The notes beneath the pieces were generated by a model that saw nothing but the letters and a program-made list of their open reading frames with translations, made no database searches and was not told the origin of the DNA. From Lewinellaceae bacterium (GTDB lineage Bacteria; Bacteroidota; Bacteroidia; Chitinophagales; Saprospiraceae): a stretch of DNA of 64,000 nucleotides. The stretch is taken from assembly GCA_020636135.1 (NCBI GenBank), contig JACJYK010000002.1:639501-703500 (forward strand). The letters are read 5' to 3'. The position numbers and the translations under genes were made by a program. Of this stretch, positions 1 through 7,877 are shown in pieces (within the stretch, counting starts at the first letter, position 1; each line of letters starts with the position of its first letter).

Positions 1-341
1 CCAATTTGCACGTTCCGGACGGTAAATTCGCCATCAGCGGTCTGCGGGCATTCGGGAAGGCGCCCGGAGCAGTACCAGACCCGGTAAAGCATTTTATTGT
101 TTTGCGTGGTGATTCCGAGCGCCGCAACGCCTGGCTGAAGTGGCAATGGATGGATGATGCCCAGGGCTATGTGATCTATTCCGGCATTGCACCCGATAAA
201 TTGTACAACTCAGTGATGATTTACGGTAAGAACGAATATTACTTCACCGCCATGGACCGTGACCGGACCTATTATTTTGCTATTGAACCTTTTAATGAAA
301 GCGGTATCGGACCGCGCTCGCCGGTTATTAAGGTCGAATAA
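1..341 (+). CDS. C-terminal fragment of a probable family 43-type glycosyl hydrolase
   Basis: Only the last ~113 codons are in the window; the frame is open to the left edge (AAT codon at 3-5) and stops at 339-341. The peptide NLHVPDGKFAISGLRAFG followed by a fibronectin-III-like segment (WLKWQWMDDAQGYVIYSG, then YYFAIEPFNESGIG) resembles the C-terminal module of Bacteroidota GH43-like arabinosidase/xylosidase proteins, where a carbohydrate-binding part is followed by an FnIII-type domain. The catalytic domain lies outside the window, so substrate and activity cannot be judged. The family assignment is from memory of this C-terminal signature and is moderate. No T9SS C-terminal domain is visible. 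Confidence 0.6.
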   Translation, partial: NLHVPDGKFAISGLRAFGKAPGAVPDPVKHFIVLRGDSERRNAWLKWQWMDDAQGYVIYSGIAPDKLYNSVMIYGKNEYYFTAMDRDRTYYFAIEPFNESGIGPRSPVIKVE

Positions 342-403
342 GCTGAGGAAATTTTGAAGGGTGATGGCTGAGGGTTGAAGGCGCTCTGTTCCCATTCTTG
401 GCG

Positions 404-1471
404 TTAATGCTTGTGTTCAGCATAATGCTTCCGGAGCAGGTCCTCCCCGAAGTCATTGCCTTTTTCCCGCCAGATTGAGTGGATGTGATTGGCATTGTTT
501 TGAAATCCCACATTATCAAATTCGATGATAAAATCCGGACTATGGATGACATAATAGTGCGGCTTTTGCACCTCATAGCTGCCAACCCAGGCAAAATAGA
601 TGTTATCAACGCCGGATTTTTGCAAAAGATCAAGATAGAAATGGGCTTTCATGTGCTCCAGGTTATGGACGTATTCTCCGATCAGGTCCTCCAGTAAGGC
701 ACGTTGCACAGGCGTCAGTTCACTTCCTTTAATCCCCTGGTAGGTCGTCAATCGTTGAGGGGCATCGGGATTGGTGATGATGTCTTGTGGGGTGTCCATG
801 CTGATGGTGGCCATCGCTTGTTGTTCGGCGGTTAGCGAATGGATCAGGTCAAAACCGTAATCTTCTTCCTTGCTCAATACCCGCAAGCCTGCATAGGTGG
901 TTATTTCTACCTCCGCCGGATCGGTGCCGAGGAAGAGAGGCGTAACCGAATAGAAATCACCGACTACGGAAAGATTAACGGATATGTGATGTCCTTCCAG
1001 TTTAAAACCCCAAACCGTTTCAGTTGTGGGGTCACCCCAAAATGCGAGGTAATAATTGTCAAACCCCCAGTTCAGTCCTTGGATTGCTTCAATTTCAGAT
1101 GCGGGTACCAGATTTCTTTTAATGGCTTCATCGTAAACCTGGTTAAGGATGTCATCCAGTCGCATGATGCTGGTGATTTTGAGATATCCCTGGGAACTTA
1201 AGAGTGTTGTGAGCAGTCTATGCAACAGGATCTTGCTTTCTTCGGATAGCGTTCCGTACTGCAAGCCGGGGCGTGGTGCCAATCCTACCGGTAGATTGGT
1301 CCATTTAACCCGTTGGGTATCGGTGAAGTGAAACTGGATGGCCGCAACCTGATCTTCAGTCAGGGAAGTTCTGAATGCCACCGAAGCAGATTGCAAATCT
1401 TCCACGGTCTGTCCATTCAGCAGGGAAATACTTGTGAATAGGCAAACCAGCCAGGTACAGGTTGATTTCAT
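404..1471 (-). CDS. DUF3500 family secreted protein
   Basis: 355 aa. The frame is open further upstream to about 1858, but that part translates repeat DNA; the ATG at 1469-1471 begins a clear signal peptide (MKSTCTWLVCLFTSISLLNGQ), so this start is chosen. The body shows the features I associate with DUF3500: an N-terminal 'SLTEDQ..' segment, VKWTNLPVGLAPRPGL, WGFKLEGHHISVNLSVV, VTPLFLGTDPAEV, and a C-terminal block IYFAWVG...HYYVIHSPDFIIEFDN...NANHIHSIWRE..DFGEDLLRKHY. The function of DUF3500 is unknown; the conserved His/Asp/Glu-rich C-terminus suggests metal or ligand binding (inference). It stands alone, with the hairpin array starting directly upstream. No T9SS sorting domain is seen. 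Confidence 0.85.
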   Translation of the reverse strand: MKSTCTWLVCLFTSISLLNGQTVEDLQSASVAFRTSLTEDQVAAIQFHFTDTQRVKWTNLPVGLAPRPGLQYGTLSEESKILLHRLLTTLLSSQGYLKITSIMRLDDILNQVYDEAIKRNLVPASEIEAIQGLNWGFDNYYLAFWGDPTTETVWGFKLEGHHISVNLSVVGDFYSVTPLFLGTDPAEVEITTYAGLRVLSKEEDYGFDLIHSLTAEQQAMATISMDTPQDIITNPDAPQRLTTYQGIKGSELTPVQRALLEDLIGEYVHNLEHMKAHFYLDLLQKSGVDNIYFAWVGSYEVQKPHYYVIHSPDFIIEFDNVGFQNNANHIHSIWREKGNDFGEDLLRKHYAEHKH

Positions 1472-1544
1472 TGGTTTTTTGGTGTTTTGATTTATTATTT
1501 GAATATAATCATATTCTCCGATCGACAGAATGAGTTCCCAAGCG

Positions 1545-2400
1545 GATTTCAGTATAAGAAAAGAGCCGGAGGCTCGATACATCTTGTAGCGGTGGATTTT
1601 GGTTCGCCGGTTATGTGCCGATCCTATGGATCTCAAGCTTAGGAAGGTTGCTGTCCCTGGATTAAAATCCATGGCAACAAAATGAACCGTGGCTACGCCA
1701 CTCGAATTAGCATCGAGAATTATTGCAATTTCAATCCTGAGAAGAGAAAGAGCCGGAGGCTCGATACATCTTGTAGCGGCGGATTTCAATCCGCTGAAAT
1801 AATGAAACACCGAAGACGGAGTGCTGTAGGCATGGCAGATTTCTTTTATGCTCAGCATATTAAAATCCAGGTCAATAAAAATGAACCGTGGCTACGCCAC
1901 TCAAAGGGCTGACTCGGATTTCTATACTAAGTAAGCTACAAGTTGGATTAAGGTGTTGCGATAAAGAAAATCGACTTATAGGGTGAATAATGTGAACATC
2001 AGTTCCCACGAAAGATCAGAGCCGGAGGCTCGACACATCTTGTAGCGGCGGTTTTTGTTTCACCGGTTATGTGCCGATCCTATGGATCTCAAGCTTAGGA
2101 AGGCTGCAGCCCCTGGATTAAAATCCAGGGCAACAAAATGATCCGTGGCTACGCCACTCGAGGACCTGAGAAGAGAAAGAGCCGGAGGCTCGACACATCT
2201 TGTAGCGGCGGATTTTAATCCGCTGAAAAAATGTAACAACGAAGACGGAGTGCTGTAGGCACGGCACATTTCTTTTATGCTCAGCGTATTAAAATCCAGG
2301 GCAAAAATTTGATCCGTGACTACGCCACTCGAGGACCTGAAGAGAAAGAGCCGGAGTCTCGACACTTCTTGTAACGGCGGATATTAATCCGCTAAAAAAA
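1545..2400. repeat. REP-like hairpin array, left block (next to the Y1 transposase)
   Basis: A patchwork of short inverted repeats that recur in varied order. Modules: GAGCCGGAGGCTC (1563-1575, 1750-1762, 2019-2031, 2179-2191, degenerate at 2348-2360); GTGGCTACGCCAC; GATCCTATGGATC; CCTGGATTAAAATCCAGG; GCGGATTTTAATCCGC preceded by CTTGTA; and GTGCTGTAGGCAC. Each is a 4-8-bp stem with a small loop. Between modules, linkers such as 'CTCAAGCTTAGGAAGG' are also conserved. Coding here is unlikely: the apparent reading frames all translate the same repeated DNA. The layout matches repetitive extragenic palindromes mobilised by a RAYT, which lies immediately to the right. Confidence 0.85.
1886..2051. 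repeat. 166-bp direct repeat, copy 1
   Basis: Starts at CCGTGGCTACGCCACTCAAAGG and runs through GACTCGGATTTCTATACTAAG to the CTTGTAGCGGCGG hairpin module. A near-identical copy with a few substitutions lies at 3740-3905, on the other side of the transposase. Unlike the surrounding small modules, this segment carries about 100 bp of non-palindromic DNA, so it marks duplication of a long block and not just reuse of small hairpins. Confidence 0.85.
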
Positions 2401-2415
2401 TTCCAGGATATTTGT

Positions 2416-2877
2416 TTATTCTAAGTCTTTAAATAGATATTGATCATCGAAATTAATATTGAATTTTTCAAGCAAGTCTATATACTCCTCCCTGAAAGTA
2501 AAATTGCGATGATGCTCCTCCTGTCTTTTAATATATTTAATAACATCATCTATTTGAGATTTCCCATATGAAAATACTCCATAACCATTTTGCCAATTGA
2601 AGCGATGCTTTGTCAATGACTGATCATTAATAAATTTTGATGATTTGGCCTTCACTGATTTCATAAGTTCAGCTATTGAAATTGATGGCTTCAATGATAA
2701 AAAACAATGCACATGATCCTCAACACCATTAACAATTATATTTCTGCAACCACATTCATTGATTAAATTACCTATTACAGCGAATAACTGGCTTCTCCAT
2801 GTCGGGTCAATAATTGCAGCTCTGTATTTTACCGCAAATACAACTTGCAAGTAAATTTGGTGGTAAGTATTAGCCAT
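2416..2877 (-). CDS. REP-associated tyrosine transposase (Y1/IS200-like, RAYT)
   Basis: 153 aa, ATG at 2875-2877. Y1 transposase fold: HUH metal motif HVH at residues 55-57 (DHVHCFLSL), followed by WQNGYGVFSYGKSQ with the probable catalytic Tyr at about residue 104, and the YIKRQEEHH segment typical of this family. Known members are single-strand DNA nickases/transposases; stand-alone copies embedded in palindromic repeats (RAYTs) are thought to spread those palindromes. Here the gene is flanked on both sides by the hairpin arrays, which strongly supports the RAYT role. Its DNA is visibly more AT-rich than neighbouring genes, suggesting transfer. No terminal inverted repeats or target duplication were recognised, so it is not called as a complete insertion sequence. 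Confidence 0.88.
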   Translation of the reverse strand: MANTYHQIYLQVVFAVKYRAAIIDPTWRSQLFAVIGNLINECGCRNIIVNGVEDHVHCFLSLKPSISIAELMKSVKAKSSKFINDQSLTKHRFNWQNGYGVFSYGKSQIDDVIKYIKRQEEHHRNFTFREEYIDLLEKFNINFDDQYLFKDLE

Positions 2878-3040
2878 GATATTCGATTGCTTATGGGTTG
2901 ATAAATGTTGCTTACTAATATAATTAATTATCGGGAATATTTATTAACAGATGTGCCGATCCGCTGGATCTCAAGCTTAGGAAGCCTGCTGTCCCTGGAT
3001 TAAAATCCAGGGCAACTAAATGATCCGTGGCTACGCCACT

Positions 3041-3755
3041 CGAGGACCTGAAGAGAAAGAGCCAGAGGCTCGACACATCTTGTAGCGGCGGATTTCAATC
3101 CGCTGAAATAATGAAACACCGAAGACGGAGTGCTGTAGGCACGGCAGATTTCTTTTATGCTCAGCATATTAAAATCCAGGTCAATAAAATGATCCGTGGC
3201 TACGCCACTCGAATTAGCATCGTGAATTATTGCAATTTCAATCCTGAGATGGGCAAGAGCCGGAGGCTCGACACATCTTGTAGCGGCGGTTTTTGGTTCA
3301 CCGGTTATGTGCCGATCCGCTGGATCTCAAGCTTAGGAAGGCTGCAGCCCCTGGATTAAAATCCAGGGCAACAAAATGTTTCCGTGGCTACGCCACTCGA
3401 GGACCTGAATAGAAAGAGCCAGAGGCTCGACACATCTTGTAGCGGCGGATTTCAATCCGCTGAAATAATGAAACACCGAAGACGGAGTGCTGTAGGCACG
3501 GCAGATTTCTTTTATGCTCAGCATATTAAAATCCAGGGCAACAAAATATTTCCGTGACTATGCCACTCGAATTAGCATTGTGAATTATTGCAATTTCAAT
3601 CCTGAGATGGGCAAGAGCCGGAGGCTCGACACATCTTGTAGCGGCGGTTTTTGGTTCACCGGTTATGTGCCGATCCGCTGGATCTCAAGCTTAGGAAGGC
3701 TGCAGCCCCTGGATTAAAATCCAGGGCAACAAAATGTTTCCGTGGCTACGCCACT
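3041..3755. repeat. Tandem duplication of a ~357-bp compound unit
   Basis: Unit 1 begins at CGAGGACCTG (3041) and unit 2 at the same sequence at 3398. Internal markers keep the same offset: AGAAAGAGCC at 3054 and 3411 (357) and GAATTAGCAT at 3211 and 3569 (358). Each unit carries the same ordered set of hairpins, so a composite block was duplicated as a whole, most simply by unequal recombination or replication slippage. Confidence 0.8.
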
Positions 3756-3905
3756 CAAAGGGCTGACTCGGATTTCTATACTAAGTAAGCTACAAGTTGG
3801 ATTAAGGTGTTGCGATGAAGACAATCAACTTATAGGGTGAATAATATGAACATCTGTTCCCACGAAAGATCAGAGCCGGAGGCTCGACACATCTTGTAGC
3901 GGCGG
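3740..3905. repeat. 166-bp direct repeat, copy 2
   Basis: Near-identical to 1886-2051 (differences such as GATGAAGACAATC against GATAAAGAAAATC). Same orientation. Together the two copies bracket the Y1 transposase gene at a distance of about 1.7 kb. Confidence 0.85.
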
Positions 3906-3985
3906 ATTTTAATCCGCCGAAATAATGAAACAACAAACACGGAGTGCTGTAGGCACGGCACATTTCCCTCGCAAAAAGGTTATTA

Positions 3986-4882
3986 TCACGAGATCAAGGT
4001 AATTTGCTTCCGGTATGCATTTAGATATCCTTCGATGCCCTGAAGGCCACCGGTATGGATCAGGACAATCCTGGAATCCTCAGGGAAAAAGCCACCTTGT
4101 ACCAGGTCTTCCAGGGCCAAAGCCATTTTTGCAGTATACACCGGGTCCAGAGGGGCCTGATATTGCGCTACCCACAACTTCATGATTCGGATGATTTCCG
4201 GATGGTATTTCCCAAAACCACCAAAATGATAATCATGGTTCAGTTGCCATGTTGACCGTTCAGCCAACCGGGGAAAACGACCGATCAGATCTTCTCTCAT
4301 GGCCGCTGCCTTCATGGGCACCACACCGATGATCCGGACCCGCTCCGGTAGCCTCATGACCAGGCCGGCGATGGTGCCTCCACTTCCGACTGGAACCATA
4401 ATATGAGTCGTCCCAGGCAATTGTTCCATAATCTCTTCCGCGAGCTCCCCGACGCCATTTAAAGCCAGCTCATCGGTTCCTCCTTCCGGGATGATCATCC
4501 ATCCATCCCTGATGCCGACCAGGCGTTTTTGCACCCGGTATTCGTCTGTATTCGTGGTTTTGATCTGTACGCCCCAGCGGGTTAATGCGTCCAGGGTAGG
4601 CGTCATCGGCAGAGGATCATGGCCTCTGATGTATGCGATAAGGGGAATATCCCATTCATGACATAATGCGCCCAGTGCAAACAGGTGATTGGAGTGGATG
4701 CCTCCGTAGGAGATCATTCCGGAGAAATTTCCTGCATTGTAGACAGCCAGATGGTATTTGAGCTTGCGCCATTTATTGCCGCCCCATAGCGGATGAATCA
4801 GGTCGTCACGCTTGATGTAAATCGTACTCGATCCCGGAATCGCAATACGATCAAGGGGGCTGGGGATCCTTATACCGCCCAT
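3986..4882 (-). CDS. PLP-dependent ACC deaminase / D-cysteine desulfhydrase family protein
   Basis: 298 aa, ATG at 4880-4882. The N-terminal region YIKRDDLIHPLWGGNKWRK is the family signature; the lysine in GGNKWRK is the expected Schiff-base Lys. SYGGIHSNH and the phosphate-binding PVGSGGTIAG follow. Fold-type II enzymes of this group either deaminate 1-aminocyclopropane-1-carboxylate or release sulfide from D-cysteine; sequence reading alone does not separate them, and desulfhydrase-type activity is the commoner bacterial case. Starts 2 bp after the stop of the upstream T9SS gene, so it is the last gene of the minus-strand run beginning at efp. Directly downstream begins the hairpin array. 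Confidence 0.88.
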   Translation of the reverse strand: MGGIRIPSPLDRIAIPGSSTIYIKRDDLIHPLWGGNKWRKLKYHLAVYNAGNFSGMISYGGIHSNHLFALGALCHEWDIPLIAYIRGHDPLPMTPTLDALTRWGVQIKTTNTDEYRVQKRLVGIRDGWMIIPEGGTDELALNGVGELAEEIMEQLPGTTHIMVPVGSGGTIAGLVMRLPERVRIIGVVPMKAAAMREDLIGRFPRLAERSTWQLNHDYHFGGFGKYHPEIIRIMKLWVAQYQAPLDPVYTAKMALALEDLVQGGFFPEDSRIVLIHTGGLQGIEGYLNAYRKQITLIS

Positions 4883-4884
4883 GG

Positions 4885-6024
4885 TTAAGGCGTAAGGATG
4901 ATTAACTTCTTGGTGGTTATGGTTTCCCCTTGTTCGGAAAGCAAACGGTAGAAATAGGTTCCCTCAGGCAGGAAAGTCAGATCAACCGGTATGGATTTAT
5001 TCTGATCCAGGTAGTAAGTCTGGGTCCAGTATTGTTTACCCAGTACATTGGTGATATTCAGTTTATAATATCCTCTGGGAAGATTGATGAAGTCAAATCG
5101 CAGCTTGCCCAGGGTAGGATTGGGATAGGCATAAATATCCGGAAGTGATTTGCTGATCCTGGACACATTATTCAGATAAGGATAGGAAGCATATTGTACT
5201 TTATTAATGCGGTTGGAAGCCGGGTTAACCCAAAATTCAGCGACGGGAACCTTGGACTCGTTGGATAAGAAGAGAATGCGTTTGGTTGAATCGGGCTGCA
5301 TAAAGCGCTGCTCTTTAAAGAGGTCCGATACATTTTGCCAGGGTATTGTTTGGCTGCGTACTTCCAGTCGTTTGGTGATTTGTTCGGTGCGGGTCACCCG
5401 TAATACGGCATATGTCTGCACCTGCAGGTCGAGATAACCTTCGGCATCAACCTTGTCGGTTCGGCGGATATCCTGCACAAAACGGATGGAGTCCGGTGTG
5501 TAGGGCAATTGCCGCAGGATGGACTGAGGCACCTGGTTCCGTCCCAGCGGCATGATCAGTTGGGTGGAGTAGTCGATGGATTTTCGGTATTCCAGGGGTG
5601 TTTCGATCACCGGGTAGGGCCTGGTGTAGTAGCTGCTGGCCTTGATGCCCAGTCCGGTAAAGTCGTAACCATAATAGCCCATGATGTTCATGGCATTGGT
5701 CGTCCAGCTGTAATAGACCTCATATCCGTCGGGTGAAACCCCCATGGATTGGGCACGCCGGAAGCGGCCATATCCTTTGCCTTCACTGGGATGGCGCAGG
5801 ATCATCTGGTAGATGTAGGGAGAAGAGAGGCTGCTGAAGTCCCAGCGTTGTCCCGTACCGCTTTCCTGCAGACCTCCTGTACCGGGCAGTAAATCGGTAA
5901 GGAATTCAAGGGTATCATACGGTTGCGGTACAGCCCTGGAAGTGATGATCACTTGCGCCTGGCTGTAGCCGCCAGCACCTAGCAGGATGCAGAACACCAG
6001 ATAAAGGGTGTAACATTTCTTCAT
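4885..6024 (-). CDS. Secreted protein with T9SS type A sorting domain
   Basis: 379 aa. Signal peptide MKKCYTLYLVFCILLGAGGYSQA; a middle part without a recognised domain (rich in Tyr, Gly and beta-type segments); C-terminal type A sorting domain starting around YAYPNPTLGKLRFDF and ending GTYFYRLLSEQGETITTKKLIIL. Such proteins cross the outer membrane by T9SS and are usually surface-anchored or released. The ATG overlaps the stop of the upstream ABC transporter by 4 bp (ATGA), so the two are translationally coupled. Role unknown. Confidence 0.85.
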   Translation of the reverse strand: MKKCYTLYLVFCILLGAGGYSQAQVIITSRAVPQPYDTLEFLTDLLPGTGGLQESGTGQRWDFSSLSSPYIYQMILRHPSEGKGYGRFRRAQSMGVSPDGYEVYYSWTTNAMNIMGYYGYDFTGLGIKASSYYTRPYPVIETPLEYRKSIDYSTQLIMPLGRNQVPQSILRQLPYTPDSIRFVQDIRRTDKVDAEGYLDLQVQTYAVLRVTRTEQITKRLEVRSQTIPWQNVSDLFKEQRFMQPDSTKRILFLSNESKVPVAEFWVNPASNRINKVQYASYPYLNNVSRISKSLPDIYAYPNPTLGKLRFDFINLPRGYYKLNITNVLGKQYWTQTYYLDQNKSIPVDLTFLPEGTYFYRLLSEQGETITTKKLIILTP

Positions 6025-7838
6025 AGGGCCTGCAGTTGCATGAATTTTACGTATTCTCCCTGTTGATTACTCAACTCCTGATGGTTTCCCCGTTCAATAA
6101 TTTTGCCATTTTTAATAACCAGAATTTCGTCCACATGTTGAATGGTACTCAGCCGGTGTGCAATAATAATGGCTGTCCGGTCCTCCAGCAGGGTCTCCAT
6201 TGCCGCCTGGACCAGCCGCTCGGACTCCGCATCCAGTGCAGAGGTGGCTTCGTCAAAGATTAGGATCTGCGGATCGCTCAGAAAAGCCCGTGCAATGGTA
6301 ATGCGCTGACGCTGACCACCGCTGAGTTTCGTACCGCGGTCCCCGATGACGGTCTGATAGCCGTGTTCGGTCTCCATGATAAATTCATGGGCATTGGCCA
6401 TTCGTGCTGCTTGTTCTACTTGATCTGGTGTCACACCTTCTTGTCCGAATACAATGTTATTGTATATGGTATCGTGAAATAAAATGGCTTCTTGGGATAC
6501 AATACCGAGTAAGGAACGAAGATCACGAATAGAATATTCTTTCAATGGAATGTCATCCAGGTAGATTTCTCCGGCATTGAGGTCGTAAAAGCGGGGAAGC
6601 AGATCAGCCAGGGTCGATTTGCCTGATCCGGAGCTTCCTACCAGCGCGATCGTTTTGCCTTTGTTCAGGGTAAATGAGACATCGTCCAGTACCCACGGTT
6701 GTTGGTCGTGGTACCTGAAAAAGATCTGATCGTAACGTACCGACCGGTTAAACTGGTTGATCCGGTGGGGATGAGTGGCTTCTTCAATGGTATTATCCGT
6801 CTGCAGGATATATTCGATGCGCTGCAGGGCGGCACGACCTTTCTGCAGATTGTAATACGCCGTGGAGAATGCTTTGGCCGGATTGATGACATTGAAGAAT
6901 GCAAACAGGAATGCAATGAAGGTCTCCGGGCCAATGGTCTGATTGAAGACCTGACGTGAGCCATACCACATCAACACGGCCACGACCACAATGCCCAAAA
7001 ATTCACTGAGCGGTGAGGCCAGATCCCGGCGCCATAAGATGCGGTTCATTAACCGGCGGTACTGGTTGTTTTCCTGGTTAAAGCGATCCTCCTGAAATTT
7101 TTCAGCATTGAAGGCTTTGATGATGCGCAGGCCACCCAGCGATTCCTCCACGATGGACATGATGGTGCCGAGCAGATTTTGGGCCTGTAATGATTTTTTC
7201 TTGAGGGCGCGGGATATGCCACCAATGATGAATCCCGTGAAAAGGATCAGCGCGAACACGAAAACGGTAAGGGACGGGCTGACATAAAACATAAAGAGGA
7301 TACTGCCGGCGATGATGATGGGCTCGCGGAAAAAAGACTCGAGCATCGACATGATCGAGAACTCCACTTCGGAGATATCGGAGCTCATGCGGGTGAGCAT
7401 ATCGCCTTTGCGTTCATCGGTAAAGAAGCCCAGCGGCAGACTGATCAGTTTGCTGAAGAGCGACCGGCGCAGATCGAATACCACGCCATTGCGTACCGGC
7501 GCCAGAAAAAACAGTGACAGATAACGAAACAGATTTTTCAGCAGGAAAATGACAATAATTCCCAGACAGGCATACACCAGTGCCCGGCTGGAACCATAGC
7601 GGTCGATGACCTGGCTGAATGAATAGTTGAGATAGTCGAGTATCGCTGAAGCGGAGAATGAGAGCTCAGGCTTTGTGGTCACTCTCTCCTGCAGGTTAAA
7701 CAGGACACGGAGAAAGGGAATGATGGCAGGGATGCTGACCACTGTAAAAAAAGCCATCAATACATTGCTCAGAATATTAAGCTGCACCAGCCCAAAATAG
7801 GGCTTCAGATAGGTCCACAATTTTCTTATTTCCTGCAT
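6021..7838 (-). CDS. ABC exporter, fused permease/ATPase (MsbA-like)
   Basis: 605 aa. The ATG at 7836-7838 (MQEIRKLWTYLKPYFG) is preferred over a TTG eight codons upstream. An N-terminal six-helix transmembrane domain (about residues 15-310) is followed by a nucleotide-binding domain with Walker A GSSGSGKST, signature LSGGQ, Walker B ILIFDEATSALD and the switch His in IIAHRLST. This half-transporter architecture is that of MsbA/lipid A flippases and multidrug exporters; it would work as a homodimer in the inner membrane. Position behind accC, 39 bp away, hints at a lipid role, but that is inference. Confidence 0.88.
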   Translation of the reverse strand: MQEIRKLWTYLKPYFGLVQLNILSNVLMAFFTVVSIPAIIPFLRVLFNLQERVTTKPELSFSASAILDYLNYSFSQVIDRYGSSRALVYACLGIIVIFLLKNLFRYLSLFFLAPVRNGVVFDLRRSLFSKLISLPLGFFTDERKGDMLTRMSSDISEVEFSIMSMLESFFREPIIIAGSILFMFYVSPSLTVFVFALILFTGFIIGGISRALKKKSLQAQNLLGTIMSIVEESLGGLRIIKAFNAEKFQEDRFNQENNQYRRLMNRILWRRDLASPLSEFLGIVVVAVLMWYGSRQVFNQTIGPETFIAFLFAFFNVINPAKAFSTAYYNLQKGRAALQRIEYILQTDNTIEEATHPHRINQFNRSVRYDQIFFRYHDQQPWVLDDVSFTLNKGKTIALVGSSGSGKSTLADLLPRFYDLNAGEIYLDDIPLKEYSIRDLRSLLGIVSQEAILFHDTIYNNIVFGQEGVTPDQVEQAARMANAHEFIMETEHGYQTVIGDRGTKLSGGQRQRITIARAFLSDPQILIFDEATSALDAESERLVQAAMETLLEDRTAIIIAHRLSTIQHVDEILVIKNGKIIERGNHQELSNQQGEYVKFMQLQAL

Positions 7839-7877
7839 GGTGCTTCCCGCCGGAATCAGCAATGAGGCATTCCGGAG

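Larger units (their letters stand above)
2950..3970. repeat. REP-like hairpin array, right block
   Basis: Same hairpin modules as the left block, in the same orientation: GAGCC(G/A)GAGGCTC (about 3059, 3257, 3416, 3615, 3873), GTGGCTACGCCAC, GATCCGCTGGATC, CCTGGATTAAAATCCAGG, GCGGATTTCAATCCGC and GTGCTGTAGGCAC. The block ends just before the 3' end of the PLP-enzyme gene at 3986. It contains a tandem duplication of about 357 bp and the second copy of the 166-bp block. Confidence 0.85.

Noticed and set aside
1472..1858. N-terminal extension of the DUF3500 protein
   Set aside because: It is translated repeat sequence; the signal peptide begins at the ATG of 1469-1471.
2060..3717. Short open frames on both strands (for example 2060-2365 minus, 3027-3359 plus, 3333-3524 minus) with similar peptides
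   Set aside because: They translate the hairpin modules; the similar peptides reflect repeated DNA, not protein conservation.
1545..3970. Possible CRISPR array, because of many short repeats
   Set aside because: Repeats are of several kinds, self-complementary and unevenly spaced; linkers are themselves repeated instead of unique spacers, and no cas gene is near.
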